Assembly: GCF_043290135.1 (NCBI RefSeq)
Contig: NC_134710.1
Location: forward strand, 252,204,092-252,268,091
Direction: 5' to 3'
DNA: 64,000 nt
Origin: Rhipicephalus microplus
Taxonomy: Eukaryota; Arthropoda; Arachnida; Ixodida; Ixodidae
Under the pieces are notes generated by a model. It was not told the origin of the DNA. It did not search any database and saw only the letters and a program-made list of their open reading frames with translations. Of this stretch, positions 21,009-33,115 are shown piece by piece (within the stretch, counting starts at the first letter, position 1; the number at the start of each line of letters is the position of its first letter). The translations under genes and the position numbers were made by a program.

Positions 21009-23161
21009 GTATGTCCCATTTTTTTTTCAGTTTCATAAGTGCTTAAAGAGTCTTGCCAATACGCTATTTATACACATGAGTCTTTAAAAAATTAAACGTG
21101 AAGTTTGTGCTAGATTATTATTCCATCCTAGTATTGAAATTTTGTTTATGTTTTCTAAAAAACCCTTTTTGGGACATTTTAGAATTGTAGCAAATTGTCA
21201 TTACTTTTCAACGTAGACACAAAAACTGAGTGAGGCGTCAAGCAACATGTGCTTAGTGCTTGCGGTAATGTTTGTGATCTGTTTTGGTCAGAGTCAGTGC
21301 TTCAAACAGCCTTAGATTTTGTTGATGTACATTTTTAATACCTCATTCTCTAATTCTATAATGGCACTTTCAGGATAAATATCTATGCAATAGATTATTT
21401 TTATCGAAACTTTTGCATGAAGCCCTTTCTTTACCTTTCTTCTAAACTCGATTAAACATTACAAGATGAAGATATGTCAACTATGAAGCAGAGGGATGAA
21501 AATAGACAATTTCAGTTAAAGTACTTCATTGCTTCATGCGCATAAGTGCTGTAAAGTATGGTGCCATAAAATTTTCAATAAATGAAAGATAATCCAACAA
21601 AGGTTGTGGGGCAATTCAATGTAACGGTGCAGTGGTTGTGACCAGCACCATATTGGTTTGATTCGAACTCTTCGATGCATGTTCACAGAGAAGCATAGAT
21701 ATATCGTGATCATGCCCTGATCTTGGTCATTTTGTGCGTTATTTATTAGAATCAGAACAAGTTTGATTACCCTTGCTTCATGTGTGAGATGTTAAAGAGA
21801 GACAGTGTTGCTAGCAGCTAACCGAAACAAACAAGCAGTGGTTGCAGAACCTTATATGCAGATGAGAATTTTATGTGAACTCTTGAATGCTTCATCACTG
21901 TTTCGGTCTTTATGTTTGTTTCTTTTGCAGTTGCTCGTGGTTTGAAATTACAGGAAGTTGAGCTAACTAGTGTGTATTTGTTGTAAAAGAGACAGGATGT
22001 GCAAACATGGACATAAAAAGGAATTCCACAATGCCTGTTCAATGCCTAGGGCATTGGGCCACACTTTTCCGTGATTGCTCGGTCACCTTCCATTGTAGTG
22101 TCGTCAACTAGTGTTTCATCCGCTGTGGTTGTAAATAATAAGTTTCACTTTGACCCCATAACATCATAACTGCAATAATGTCAACCACAGTTTATTCCAT
22201 TGCAATTGCGTCAGACAGTAATTTAATTTTAGCGCTGTGATTCACAATAGCTACATGCCTTCAGAAACGTTTTGTCACTTTCTGTATTTTCTGTGCTTGT
22301 ATATATAGGTGCCTGATCAGGATTTTACGTGCAGTGTTGAGATTTGAATCAAATCTGGAAGTAATTTAAAACATCTAGGAATTCCAGTTCTCAAGTTGTT
22401 CATTTGGTTGTGCGGTGACCTGCGCATTAATAAGTGAAAGTAAAGGTCATTCTGACAAGATCAGAACTTCTCTGTACAGTACTGGTTTATTGGCCTTTTT
22501 GTGGTTACTTTAAACTGTAATTTAGGGTGGAATATCACCATAAAGAAAATGAAATTGCGGATTTGGAGCAAGACCAATCATCTTGGCTTCTGCCGAACAA
22601 TAAATAAATGAAAGGAATGAACTTCTCACACTGACAAGAAAGTTTAGCGAAATGAAGACATCAGATATAAAAAATGAAGTCACTAACTGGCTTCTCCTAC
22701 TAAAGGATTCGGTTACATGCAAAAATGACTTGGTCATGAGCAGGACATCCGATGTGAACTCAGAGTGGCTCATTATTAGTAACGCCAAACTTATGCTGAC
22801 AAGCTGGTCATATGCAACAATATTAACAGAAAGGCTTACAGTTTACTTTGATCATGAATACGACAGTATCTGGGTTGCATATGTACCATAATATGTATAT
22901 ATGATACATAAAAACAGAAAATAGAGGCTTATCTTACTTTGATGTTGTATTTTTATGTAAGTTGTTCATGCCTTTCTTTTTTATAATTATGCACATCCCA
23001 TCATATTTTCTCTGATGTGGTTCCTAAATTCCCTTCGTTATATAGGATGACCTCGCGTGACTTGACTGCGTGTTCAAGAAGGATTTATAACTTTGAGGCA
23101 GTTGGAAGTATGTTTGCTTTTATTGATTTAATAAAGTTTATTTTATATCCCTGGTAGCAAG
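21009..23161. other. intron, copy 1; no further exon seen
   Basis: Similar to copy 2 at 56387-58550. An open frame at 22652-22891 is not kept in copy 2 and is not called. Nothing else is supportable. Confidence 0.5.
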
Positions 23162-23224
23162 GTGATATTGTGTGGCGAATACACTCGCAAGTATGACCTT
23201 GCACTATTCGAGAGCAGTAATGAG
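23162..23224 (+). CDS. unrecognised duplicated gene, copy 1, exon 3
   Basis: 63 nt, phase 0 at both ends, reading VILCGEYTRKYDLALFESSN plus a final E, with donor GTATGC. Copy 2 (58551-58613) reads VLLLGQYTRKYDLALFKSGN plus E with the same splice positions. The block YTRKYDLALF is unchanged, the best conserved segment of the gene. Other frames contain stops. Confidence 0.75.
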
Positions 23225-23343
23225 GTATGCAAAGCCGCTCACGTAAAAAAAAGTACATATAAGGCATTCACATCTACAGATGTCGAATGCATTAGTTTAA
23301 AGTGGGGTTGCAGTGCTTTATATCTCGGAACTCATGAAATCAG

Positions 23344-23419
23344 TAACAATAAAAATTGGCTGCTTCACAAATACATGGAAGTGTGCACTACGCTATGAAA
23401 TCAGCCTGCATGCATAATT
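23344..23419 (+). pseudogene. possible exon of the duplicated gene, broken in copy 1
   Basis: The copy 2 counterpart (58734-58809, 76 nt) is open and has the 3n+1 length needed to join exon 3 to exon 4. In copy 1 the same frame has TAA as its first and third codons but keeps LAASQI and SACM. Either copy 1 is a pseudogene or this is not an exon. The donor (GTCATA) is weak in both copies. Confidence 0.35.
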
Positions 23420-23579
23420 GTCATAAAGCTTGCGATATGTTACCTCCGCCTTCTCATTTTTCTAAGTACAGTCAAATTCCGTTACAAGAGGCATAGATGG
23501 AACAGACAAATGGGTGTAAGACACACCACTGTGCTGGCATTGAAACGGGCGATAATAACAAAAACCTTACGTGGCACCT

Positions 23580-23770
23580 TATAAGACCCGTTTCATGTAG
23601 AAGACAAAAATTTCTCTTTGGTGAATGTGGTACATAAAGGTGTTCAACTGCCCCAAAAGCGTGTGGCTACTAAGGTGGTGGTCCCAGCCCAGCGGCAACC
23701 ACTCCGCAGTTAACGCGTCGTTTGCGGATGCACTGGGCTTGCGGCGCTTTACAAAGAAATTCGAATCGGG
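23580..23770. repeat. repeat shared with copy 2 and with 31.9-32.1 kb
   Basis: TTCAACTGCCCCAAAAGCGT followed by GTGGCT resembles CTTCAACTGCACCAAAAAGC at 32009-32040 and sequence at 59030-59110. Probably a dispersed repeat; boundaries are unclear. Confidence 0.35.
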
Positions 23771-24189
23771 CTGATTCTGAAAGGTTATGATTACCACTTT
23801 TTAAATAGACCTTGTGGCGATGCCCGGTCGGAAACGTTACCTCATAGCAATGAAAACAGTGTTAGAAACAACAAGCACTTTCACTGTACAAGCCTCTGTT
23901 GTACTTCGAGTACGGCGAAACTTTTCAACATAACAAAGTCGAATTTACTGTGCATTGACGAAGTCCTATTCAAAGTTTCTATGAAGAGATATTTAACAAT
24001 ATATTTAGTGGCTATGTAGGCTGAAATACACTTAGGTCCTATGCGAAGTTGCTTTGTGTTTGCATGAAAACTCGAATAAACATTATTGTGTGATGCGGCA
24101 GTTTTTGGCTGCAATTGGCCACAAATTGCCGATGAAATGACAAAACAATACAAGCTGATATTTCCACATTCTACATAATGAAGCAGCAG

Positions 24190-24265
24190 GCTTTTTTCTG
24201 GAACTCTATGAAGAAAAATTTATTCAATCTTTATTAGAAAACCTACAAGACAGCGGTGAATCTAG
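24190..24265 (+). CDS. unrecognised duplicated gene, copy 1, exon 4
   Basis: After acceptor CAG the exon contributes two bases to a split codon and then reads FFLELYEEKFIQSLLENLQD and SGES, ending in phase 2 before donor GTACCT. Alternative CAG acceptors 3 and 6 nt upstream keep the same frame. Copy 2 (63632-63704) reads PFLEIYEEKILSLLENLLDS and differs by exactly one codon in length, so the indel preserves the frame, strong evidence for coding. Likely an amphipathic helix. Confidence 0.7.
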
Positions 24266-24580
24266 GTACCTTTTATGCTTGCCAGTTTCGCAGAAACTCG
24301 CTTTATTTTGACGTTACTTACAAACAAGTGTTGCACATCAGTAGATGCATATTGTGCCTTGTAACTACTTGTACTCACTGACTTGACCACCCAGTGCTTC
24401 AAAAAAATTTTTCAAAAATTCATAAATCTCACGAGCGTTTTTGGTAGAAGCTTCATGTGTGAACTGCAAAAGCAAGTTACTTTATGTGAGTTCAAACATT
24501 GACCGAATGTGGGGCAAATAAAAATGATAAAGCTGGTAGAAGAGGCATAGATAATTTTTCTAGGATTCATAGATTGCTTC

Positions 24581-24712
24581 GGCCCATGTGCTCATATTTG
24601 GGTGCAAGTTAAACAATCCCAGATGGTCGAACTCTCCGGAGCCCTCTACTACGGCGTCTCTAATAAGCATATGGTTGTTTTGAGATGTTAAACCCCACAT
24701 ATCAATGAATCA
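24581..24712 (+). mobile_element. Ruka-type SINE, truncated
   Basis: 3' body with GTGCTCATATTTGGGTGCA, CTCCGGAGCCCTCTACTACG and TTAAACCCCACATATCAATG. Lies just past the end of detectable similarity to copy 2. Confidence 0.75.
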
Positions 24713-25696
24713 TAGTTTGCGCCATCCAGTAAGCCTAGTCACCACGTGTAACAAACACGAACCATTACAGGAGAAAAGTTTAGATATATACCCTTTTCAC
24801 TCACACGACGTCAGCAGGTGAGGCGGTCTCATCAAGCTGCAAACGGTTTCGTTACGCCGGAAGATTGCGCGTTCGTAACGCGTCCACAAAACCCGCGTTT
24901 CCCAGCACGTCTTTAGTAATGTGCATCGTTTTGTGGTTCAGCCGCTCGTATTTTGTCCATTACTATGAGTGTTTTGTTGCCTGTGATGTTCGGAATTGTG
25001 AAAGGAAGGACACTGACATGCCGTACAAATTATATGTATGTAGTGCCGCTTCAAAGAGGATATGATGTTTTTTTCTTTATTTCCTTGCATAAGAAGACTG
25101 TTGAAATTTCACATACTCGACTACAACAAAAAATAAAAATATAAAGTAAAACTACCAATAAGTATTGAACTTCTCCTAAAGAGCGCTCCATATATTAACC
25201 GATCCGCCTCATTCTGAGATGTCATGCCATTTTTGGAAGCACGCTACTCTGCAACGACGCCTTCACAATAAAACCATAAGGCACTCAGAGAAGACGAAAG
25301 GCAGAAATAACGCTACACGTGATTTTCATTATATGGACTGTATTCTCGTGTGCACATGTATCTACGAACGTATCACCATAGACGTATGAGCTGGGGGGTC
25401 AAGGGAGGCGCGAGCCACCCCCTCTCCCCCCCTACCCCGGTAAAAAGGTGGGGAGGCTGAGCCCACAACAATAATCACTCAATGATGTTCTCAAGAGAAA
25501 ATGAAAATGTTTCGAAGCTATTCACAGCATATTGAAATTTAGCAACATTTACAGTGTGATGATTTTTCCTGTAGGCTCTTTGCAGGGAGGGTCGGCTATG
25601 CGACGCTTTCGCGTCTTGAGTTGTAGTATTGCAGAGGAGGAAAGCGCTGAACAGGAGCCCTATAATATTACATCAATTGTTCATGCTTTTATTCAG

Positions 25697-25955
25697 CTGT
25701 GACTTGTTGATGCAGTTACGGATGGGAACCAGCAAACTTTTTAAAGACCGCTCAAAGCATTTGCTGCTTCGAAAAAATAATTTTCTTCAAAAAGAATATA
25801 TCATCACCGCTGCTCTGTCGCAGCTGTTGTGCGCCAATGAGTGTGAAGAATCGTTTTTGATGCTCAAGATCTTCCGTACTGAAACGCTGAAAATTGTTTC
25901 CGCTCTAGTCTCCGATAAACATGCTCAGCCTTGCTTATGGAACTTGGAGCAATAG
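25697..25955 (+). CDS. unrecognised duplicated gene, copy 1, terminal exon
   Basis: After acceptor CATGCTTTTATTCAG the exon supplies one base (completing the codon split after exon 4), then 85 sense codons to a TAG stop. Visible segments: CDLLMQLRMGTSKLFKDRSK, NNFLQKEYIITAALSQLLCA, CLWNLEQ-stop. AATAAA follows 24 nt after the stop. Phase agreement with exon 4, a good polypyrimidine tract and the polyadenylation signal support it as the 3' end of the gene. Copy 2's equivalent would lie outside the window. Predicted mostly helical; family not recognised. Confidence 0.65.
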
Positions 25956-25978
25956 CGGCAGCTTGTAAAGTGGTCACG

Positions 25979-25984
25979 AATAAA
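25979..25984 (+). terminator. polyadenylation signal AATAAA for copy 1 gene
   Basis: Canonical hexamer 24 nt after the TAG of the terminal exon. Confidence 0.55.
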
Positions 25985-26117
25985 GTAGTGGACACGAGCA
26001 CAGTAGGAAGCTCAGTTTTTATGCTTGCCCCACAACTTCTCTCCACCGGACCAAGCAGAAGGAGAAATACCGCGATTTTAGTACTATGGAGGCTTGGTTA
26101 GGAGTCCGGCTAGTTTA

Positions 26118-26356
26118 TTAATTTATATGTGGGGTTTAACGCCCCAAACCCACAATAAGAATATGAGAGATGCCGTAGTGGAGGACTCCGAATATTTCGA
26201 CCACCTGGGGTTCTTTAACGTGCAACCAAATCTGAGCACACGGGCCTACAACATTTCCGCCTCCATCGCAAATGCAGCCGCCACAGCCGGGATTTGAACC
26301 CACGACCTGCGGGTCAGCAGCCGAGTACCTTAGCCACTAAACCGCCACGGCGGGGC
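26118..26356 (-). mobile_element. Ruka SINE, near full length
   Basis: Read on the minus strand it starts with a tRNA-like head containing GGGTTCAAATCCCGGCTGTG (B box) and ends with GCACGTTAAAGAAC-type body, CTCCACTACGGC and TTAAACCCCACAT-like tail. It is the most complete SINE copy in the window and the reference for the other calls. Confidence 0.85.
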
Positions 26357-27106
26357 ATCGGGCTGGTTGGTTTTCACTCAACTTCAATTGTCTTTTACAG
26401 CTCAAAATACTTCTCAGACAGCAAAGAAGCGCACACGTGCAGTGATGTTTATTTCTATCTATTTCTCTTTCTCTACGCAAATATGAACTCACAAAAAATG
26501 TATACACGCACAAACTACTAAAGATTGTTATGCTGCAAGCGGAAATGCTTTATGATACTCACAATACATCCCGCCAGCTGCTATATGTAGCTGCTTCTTA
26601 TGTTGTTGACCGCTAGTCTACTTGAATTACATTTAGAAGGAGATGCTCTCCGGCTTCGTGACTTCATTTAACAACCAGGCGATTTTGTGGCCCACCGAAA
26701 ATTTTTAATGCCGATGATGTAGAAGCAAACAATATGCCGTATCGAAAATAGTTTATTGCCCTATTTTGACATGGCCGTCCTTAAGTGATCATTACGCGGT
26801 GGATCAATTTCGCGTCATTTGTGTCCTCTCGTAAGAAGCTGGTGCTATGTGCATGACAAGGACTGTTTTCACCAATTATATACCACTAACGACCATTTTG
26901 AAAGGAAGCAGTGAGGGATAGCTTAACGTTACCATCACCCACATTTTGTTCTTTCAAAGAAAAATTTTGCCTACACCATTTCTATTGGCGTATTTATGCA
27001 GGTGCTTAGAGGCCCCTAAGAAGTGTGAATACGAATACAATGAGTGTAAACCATTTAGTACGCCCCTCACACCATCAGTTATACATTTTGAAAGAAAATG
27101 GTTGAG
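26357..27106. other. no recognisable gene
   Basis: AT-rich, short frames only, no repeat boundary identified. Confidence 0.5.
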
Positions 27107-27313
27107 ATTTTGATTGATATGTAGGGTTTAACGTCCAAAACGACGATATGATTAAGGGAGACGCTGCAGTTGAAGGCTTTGGAAATTTCGACTACATGGG
27201 TTTTTTTACCGTGGTCCCAAATTTGAAGACACGGGCCTACAGCAAATGCAGCCGCCGCAGCCAACATTCGATTCCGCGACCAGCGGGTCAGCAGCCCAGT
27301 ACCTCAGCCACTA
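27107..27313 (-). mobile_element. Ruka-type SINE, diverged
   Basis: Minus-strand copy with TTTAACGTCC, GACGCTGCAGTTGAAGGCTT, CACGGGCCTACAG, and a tRNA-like head whose complement includes CGACCAGCGGGTCAGCAGCC. Confidence 0.75.
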
Positions 27314-28081
<768 letters not shown>

Positions 28082-28139
28082 GGGATATGGCACAACGGGA
28101 GCGTTGTCAACAAGGATAAATATATTTATTTCCCAACAG

Positions 28140-28166
28140 TTTCGGGAGGGGTCCTCCCTTCATCAG
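28140..28166 (-). ncRNA. hammerhead-ribozyme-like core, left arm
   Basis: On the minus strand: CTGATGA (28166-28160), one extra A, a 6-bp stem GGGAGG/CCTCCC with loop ACC, then GAAA (28143-28140). This is the hammerhead core order CUGANGA-stem II-GAAA, but the unpaired A before stem II departs from the classical core. Cleavage site and stems I/III were not established. Confidence 0.4.
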
Positions 28167-28458
28167 GGGATGAGTTATACTAACATGAACTTCCAAACTT
28201 CGTTGCTGCCGCGTCCCTCTCGCCTTGAAAGATGTTTGCGAGAGTGAGAAAGAACTGAAAAAAAAAGAGGGGGCGAAGAAAAAAAAGAAAAAGAAAGAAA
28301 AGAAAGAAAGCAAAAAAGAGGAAGAACCACTGTCAATACTGAGAACGAAACCAACTGTCCGTGTACGTCCACATACGTTTCTTATCACGTGCTGTTCAGT
28401 TCTCGACGTGTGTCGGGCCACCCAAGATTGTCGACGCAGTGCCGGGTGGGTCCGTGAC

Positions 28459-28548
28459 GGCGTGCGTAAAGAAAGGGTTTCCCCGTAATGGGTCGGTCGG
28501 CATGCGGCGTGCGTAAAGGAAGGGTCTCCCGTTAATGGGTCGGTCGGC
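28459..28548 (+). repeat. tandem direct repeat inside the inverted-repeat centre
   Basis: Two units starting GGCGTGCGTAAAG at 28459 and 28506, both ending AATGGGTCGGTCGG, with a 5-nt spacer. Confidence 0.8.
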
Positions 28549-28671
28549 TTTTTTTACCTTTAATCTTCGTCCGTTTTTTTCAGTTCCCTCTCAATCTCGC
28601 AAACATGTTTCAAGGCGAGAGGAACGCGGCAGCAACGAAGTTTTGAAATTCATATCAGTATAACTCATCCC

Positions 28672-28698
28672 CTGATGAAGGGAGGACCCCTCCCGAAA
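28672..28698 (+). ncRNA. hammerhead-ribozyme-like core, right arm
   Basis: CTGATGA at 28672-28678, extra A at 28679, stem GGGAGG (28680-28685) with CCTCCC (28689-28694), GAAA at 28695-28698. Identical to the left-arm motif on the opposite strand. Same caveats apply. Confidence 0.4.
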
Positions 28699-28798
28699 CT
28701 GTTGGGAAATAAATATATTTATCCTTGTTGACAACGCTCCCGTTGTGCCATATCCCATACCTTCACAAAGATTAACTGGCCCATTGAATTATTACTCC

Positions 28799-28801
<3 letters not shown>

Positions 28802-28863
<62 letters not shown>
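28802..28863. repeat. (AT)n microsatellite, about 60 bp
   Basis: AT repeat with one TT interruption near 28856, about 40 bp outside the right arm of the inverted repeat. Confidence 0.9.
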
Positions 28864-30279
28864 GGGGTGTGTGTATGTGCGTGTGTGTATTCCAGCTAAC
28901 GAGTGAGGTAGGCTTGCGACCCCACTCGCGAAAGAGTTCGTACGCCGCTGTGTATTACTTAAACTTGCATAATTGTATTACATAAACTTGTTTTTTTCGA
29001 GTGTTCATCGTTCACTCGGAAACAGCCGATCCAAGGTTATTTTGCTTTTTGCAGTGGATGTCAACTGATCTAGCAAAGAAATAAATCTTGAATTGTGTGT
29101 AAACATTAAAATAGGAGAACAAATTACGCTACACAAACTCGAAAACCTATACACTGAGAAAATTTAGCTAATAACTATACCTTCAGCAGCCACTACATGT
29201 TTATAACATATAATATTTTTATAAGCACCCTCACGTGACCAAAGGGCGCTGCGTAACTCTCAATCACCATCCTAGCATCGTTGGCGTCCGTGCGGCCGAG
29301 GAGAGGGGGGGGATTTCATGGGTAATTGCAGCAGCCCCCTCCCTACCATTGCGGTGTATGTGTACAGTGACTAGCCCATTCCAGGCACTATAGTATGAGG
29401 CAGACATCGCGCACCAACTATTAGGGGACAGGAGGGGGGGGGGGGAGCACCCTGCTTCCCTCGTGTGCACTCATTTGCCTACATGTACCTATAGTGCGTT
29501 TCGTACATCAGGTGCAACGCTGTGAAAGCAATGCAAAAAGTTCGGCCAGAAACATGTGAGACTACGCGCGTCTCAGGCTTGGCTTTCATCTTTGGAATCG
29601 CTCGTGCGAGACGCGCACGAACGCACCTGTACACTGCAGCGTCGCGAAAGGCTACAAGTAAAACACCCAGAATGGAGAACAAAGAGAAGCCGTATAATGG
29701 GGCGTTTATATAGCTCACCAGATTTCGGTATACGCAACAATGAAATAAATGTGAGAGAGAACGAATGGAAGCATATCAAATGCCACGTTATGCGAGAGCG
29801 AACTGACTGAGGCATAAAAAATAGAAAGAAAAGAATATGGTCCTGATCGATAGTATACCTACAATAGCGTTATTACGAAGAAGGTTGATCAACTCTTTAG
29901 AGCAATGTAATTTGCAATGTATCCTGCTTCGCGTTATATTTTTGTGGTTTTTCCGGCAATGGGGCTGTTGGTAAATATTTTTTATCGGATTGTCTCATGT
30001 GCAGTGTTTTCATCTGTAGTACAGCTGCATCACCTGTGCTAGCGCATGTGAGTCTTGGTTATCATTTTGAAACGTGTTGCTTCATCAAAGAGTTGCTAGT
30101 CCAAGCTTGCGTGTTGAATCCTGTTGTGTGTGCACATTCTTCAAGGGTGGCTTCGTCGTCTGTCCAGCAGCTTACCGTCATGAATCTTTTCAAACATATG
30201 CAAACACAATATCGAAAAAAAATAATGCTGAACATTTGTGAAAGCAATAACATACATTCAAAATACGTACGAATGTGAC
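28864..30279. other. no recognisable gene
   Basis: Contains a G-rich run near 29430-29446. Frames at 29522-29815 overlap on both strands without recognisable domains. Confidence 0.45.
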
Positions 30280-30365
30280 ACGGTGTTCTGATGCGTGTTC
30301 GATTCCAGCCGCAGTATTCGCAATGAGATGAACGATAGCCAAGTGGTCGAAACTTCAACTCAAAT
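30280..30365 (+). mobile_element. short Ruka-like SINE relic
   Basis: GTTCGATTCCAGCCGCAGT (B-box region) followed by CAAGTGGTCGAAACTTC resembles the SINE with its middle deleted. Confidence 0.35.
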
Positions 30366-30718
30366 TTTACGCAGAAACTCTACATGACCTGATATAAGTA
30401 CCCCCCCCCCCTCCCGTCGCTTAATTTTTTCAAATTTTCCATGCGCATGCTCAAAAACAAAGCATTTACGAAACGTTTGTCCATTCTCTTCTAGTAATCT
30501 CACTGGTCATTTTCGGCTGTTGGTGTTGAAGTTCTGAATTTCAGCTCATAAAGTAAAGAAGACGCCGTAGAGTGCTCTTTGTTCTTGCGCTTTAGGTTTT
30601 CAAGCCACCGCCGTCAACGACGACGAAGAAAAGCGAGCGTGAGCTTCCGGCGATGCTTTTACCCGACGTTTCTCGCACACGCACTTCACATGGAATAATA
30701 AATGGTGTCCCACGCGTA

Positions 30719-31104
30719 AATTGGAAGTCTTGATAACGAAATTACGTTGCCGTGTACCATCTCTTCATTTCTACCTAAACAGGTCTGGTCTGGTGCCATC
30801 CCCTCTGTGCTCAAGCTGTAACGAACCTGAACATATCGACCATTTTCTTATCACATGTCACCGTTTTAAAAATCAAAGAAAAAACTGCTTCGAAATTTTA
30901 TTCAGAAAATTAGGAATATCACTTAATACTCCCAATATTTTGTCTTTTAGGGCCACTTCATTGGGACACAGCGACAGGAACGTCTGCGGGGCTCTCTGCG
31001 AATTCATATATAACACAAGAATATTACGTTGCGGAGTCAGCGATCAGCTCTCGAATTTTAATAGCCACACTACCACTTATTATTTAGCTGATACACTGCA
31101 ATGA
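30719..31104 (+). pseudogene. LINE ORF2 C-terminal fragment with CCHC-type zinc motif
   Basis: About 125 codons open in one frame contain ITKLRCRVPSLHFYLNRSGL and CSSCNEPEHIDHFLITCHRF. The latter matches the cysteine-histidine motif at the C-terminus of many arthropod non-LTR retrotransposon ORF2 proteins, usually after RNase H or directly after RT. No RT motif is present, so this is a fragment. The clade cannot be assigned with confidence (a Jockey- or I-like affinity is possible). Confidence 0.6.
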
Positions 31105-31820
31105 TTCAACTTTCAGGAAAATTTTATAAAACGATTCCACCTCAGATATCCAACAAATTCTATTATTTCTTCCCCCTTTTTTCTTTTTTTTTACATTGCG
31201 CCAAATTAATTTCACAGTCAAAGAACAGTAATCATATTCCCCTAGTCTAGAAAATCTATAGGTATTGACTTGCATTAACCACCGGCTTCTTGGCCAATCC
31301 TCCTTAGTGGGTGAGAGCCACAAAAGAAAGGAACAAACAAACAAACAAAAAATACCCGACGTGCGCTGATGACGCTGCCACCGCCGACTAGGAACGACCC
31401 AAACGCCGCCGCCGGTCGATACCGCCTCGGTGCACACCTGCATGAGCGCTGCAGAGCGAAAGTGTGGCGGAAGCCCCTTGCTTTTGCAAAGGGGTTGTGG
31501 GGCAAGGTGGCCAGGTCGGCGTTTTGTGTCATCTCGAACACCACTCGTATGACCGCGTTGTTGTTGTGAATGTGCATTTTAAAGACGATAGTTTTTCTTG
31601 TGGTATTTCAGCACAAAAATTCTGGTCTGTCTGTCTTTTTGTGTGTCTGTACATTTCTGTTTGTCTGCCCTAGCTACACCCCAAACGGCATCAAACGATA
31701 CCCCAAACGGCCAACTCCATCCTCAGCGCCCATCAATATTGCTCAAGTTTCAGCGTTCATGGTTGTGCGATTGTCTATTAAAAAGCAATAATTGCGCATA
31801 ACAGAGACAACATGTTGTTA
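31105..31820. other. no recognisable gene
   Basis: A GC-rich stretch at 31370-31530 and a pyrimidine-rich stretch near 31620-31680 look repeat-derived, but no element boundary could be placed. Confidence 0.4.
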
Positions 31821-32110
31821 CTAGTGTGGTAGTGCAATGGCTTTACAAGTAGTAGGACACCAACTAGAAAGTAGGAGTTGTGCATGTGTCTTAGATAACG
31901 GGGTTCGACTGCTCCGAAAAGCATGTGGCTATTCACTAGTTTGGTAATGCAATGACTTCAAATGTAGTTGGACTGCAACTAGAAAGTAGGAATTGTGCAT
32001 GCCTCCTATAGATAAAGGGCTTCAACTGCACCAAAAAGCGTGCGGATATATATTTAGTAGCTTGGTAATGCAATGACTTCAAAAGTAGTAGAACTGAAAC
32101 TAGAAAGAAT
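31821..32110 (+). repeat. tandem repeat, 115-121 bp units, about 2.4 copies
   Basis: Units start at 31821, 31936 and 32057, each beginning TAGYNTGGTARTGCAATG and containing AACTAGAAAG. The third is partial. Part of the unit resembles sequence at 23640-23670. Confidence 0.75.
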
Positions 32111-33115
32111 GAATTTTGTAGGGGAATTTTTTGAGTTGCTATTTTCTTTGTTAGAAACAAGCGCATCAATTCTACCGAATATTAGGCCACAGTTGAAAGC
32201 ATAGGGGCATTTCAGCTGCAATGTAGGTGTAATCGCGTTAATTGAAAGAAATGGAAAAGGACGATATGTCACTCTGACTGGGATATAAGCGGAACCCTTT
32301 CGAATTGCGCGCTGAATGCTCTACAAATTGGGCTACTACAGAGCATGCACATTTGTCTGCTCCGCTGTGTATTCCTTTGTGCGTGACCCCTGGGAGTGTT
32401 CGCCAATGCCACTCATCATAACATAGGAGTGGCGATTGTGGTACACACTCTTGTTACCGTAAGTCTTTACGTGACTCATCATTTTTGCACGAAGCGGCAG
32501 CTGCCCAGTAAAAAAGGTAATAAAGGACCATCACAGCAAATTTATAAACTTGACATGCTTGTGTTGTTTGAGAGTCCTGCTTGCTGAGCCACTTCTGATA
32601 GATTATTAGTGACGAGTGTTGCCTGTAAGATATTTTCATTTGGTTTTAAAACAAGGGAGCGTGATCAACTTAGTATACAGGTGTAATCGAGATTTTCTAT
32701 GGTTTGACATAGCCAGGAGCCCACTCGTGACATTGCACAAGTCAATCAAGCATTGTTGTTGTCAGAGAACATCTATGGGGCACACTACGCTCACTGGCGC
32801 CCGGCGGGGACTATAGTTGCTCACTCTTTTTAATCTGTTGTTTGCTGTTCTCAGGATCTTTTTTGGCTGCATGCGCCAGGAATGATTTTATTTTCGAGGG
32901 AAAGCTGTTATGAAATCATAACTGGGGTCACGCGCCACAGTAGTTGTCCGCCGCCGCTGTCGCCACCACCGCCGGTGTCCGCAACCACTGTTGCGGATAA
33001 TTGCAGCCGCGCGAGAAGCAGGAGAACCAAAGAAAGAAGAAGTTAGGCACGAGCAGTAAAATAAAAGGACGTTCTTGGTGTAGGGGTCGGGTCTTCAATA
33101 TGCGACATCTTTCTG
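32111..33115. other. no recognisable gene; possible LTR or leader region at its end
   Basis: 32900-33060 is GC-rich with GCCGCCGCTGTCGCCACCAC and lies directly upstream of the gag-like frames. It could be an LTR or 5' leader, but no partner copy exists in the window. Confidence 0.35.

Larger units (their letters stand above)
12405..24560 (+). repeat. segmental duplication, copy 1
   Basis: Colinear, same-orientation similarity with 44040-64000 can be followed by eye through many anchors: 12440/44085, 13600/50100, 15890/52370, 16114/52605, 17340/53830, 20883/56261, 23162/58551, 24000/63440. Divergence is moderate with many small indels. Copy 1 uniquely contains 18127-20343 and lacks the three large insertions of copy 2. 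A third, short related segment lies at 43888-44045 (matches 14205-14380 and 50690-50870). Confidence 0.8.
16114..25984 (+). other. gene span, copy 1 of an unrecognised multi-exon gene
   Basis: A proposed transcript joins exons at 16114-16215, 20883-21008, 23162-23224, 24190-24265 and 25697-25955, with possible extra exons at 17239-17262 and 23344-23419, and AATAAA at 25979. Exon phases fit as follows: exon 1, the microexon and exons 2 and 3 are phase 0 throughout; exon 4 needs a preceding exon ending in phase 1, which the 76-nt candidate 23344-23419 supplies; exon 4 ends in phase 2 and the terminal exon begins with exactly one base. That candidate exon has two in-frame TAA codons in copy 1, so this copy may be a pseudogene or the model may be wrong there. 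Function is unknown. Confidence 0.6.

Noticed and set aside
22652..22891. 79-codon plus-strand frame in intron 2 of copy 1, possibly an exon
   Set aside because: The copy 2 counterpart at 58140-58260 is broken by indels and stops, and no splice sites are shared.
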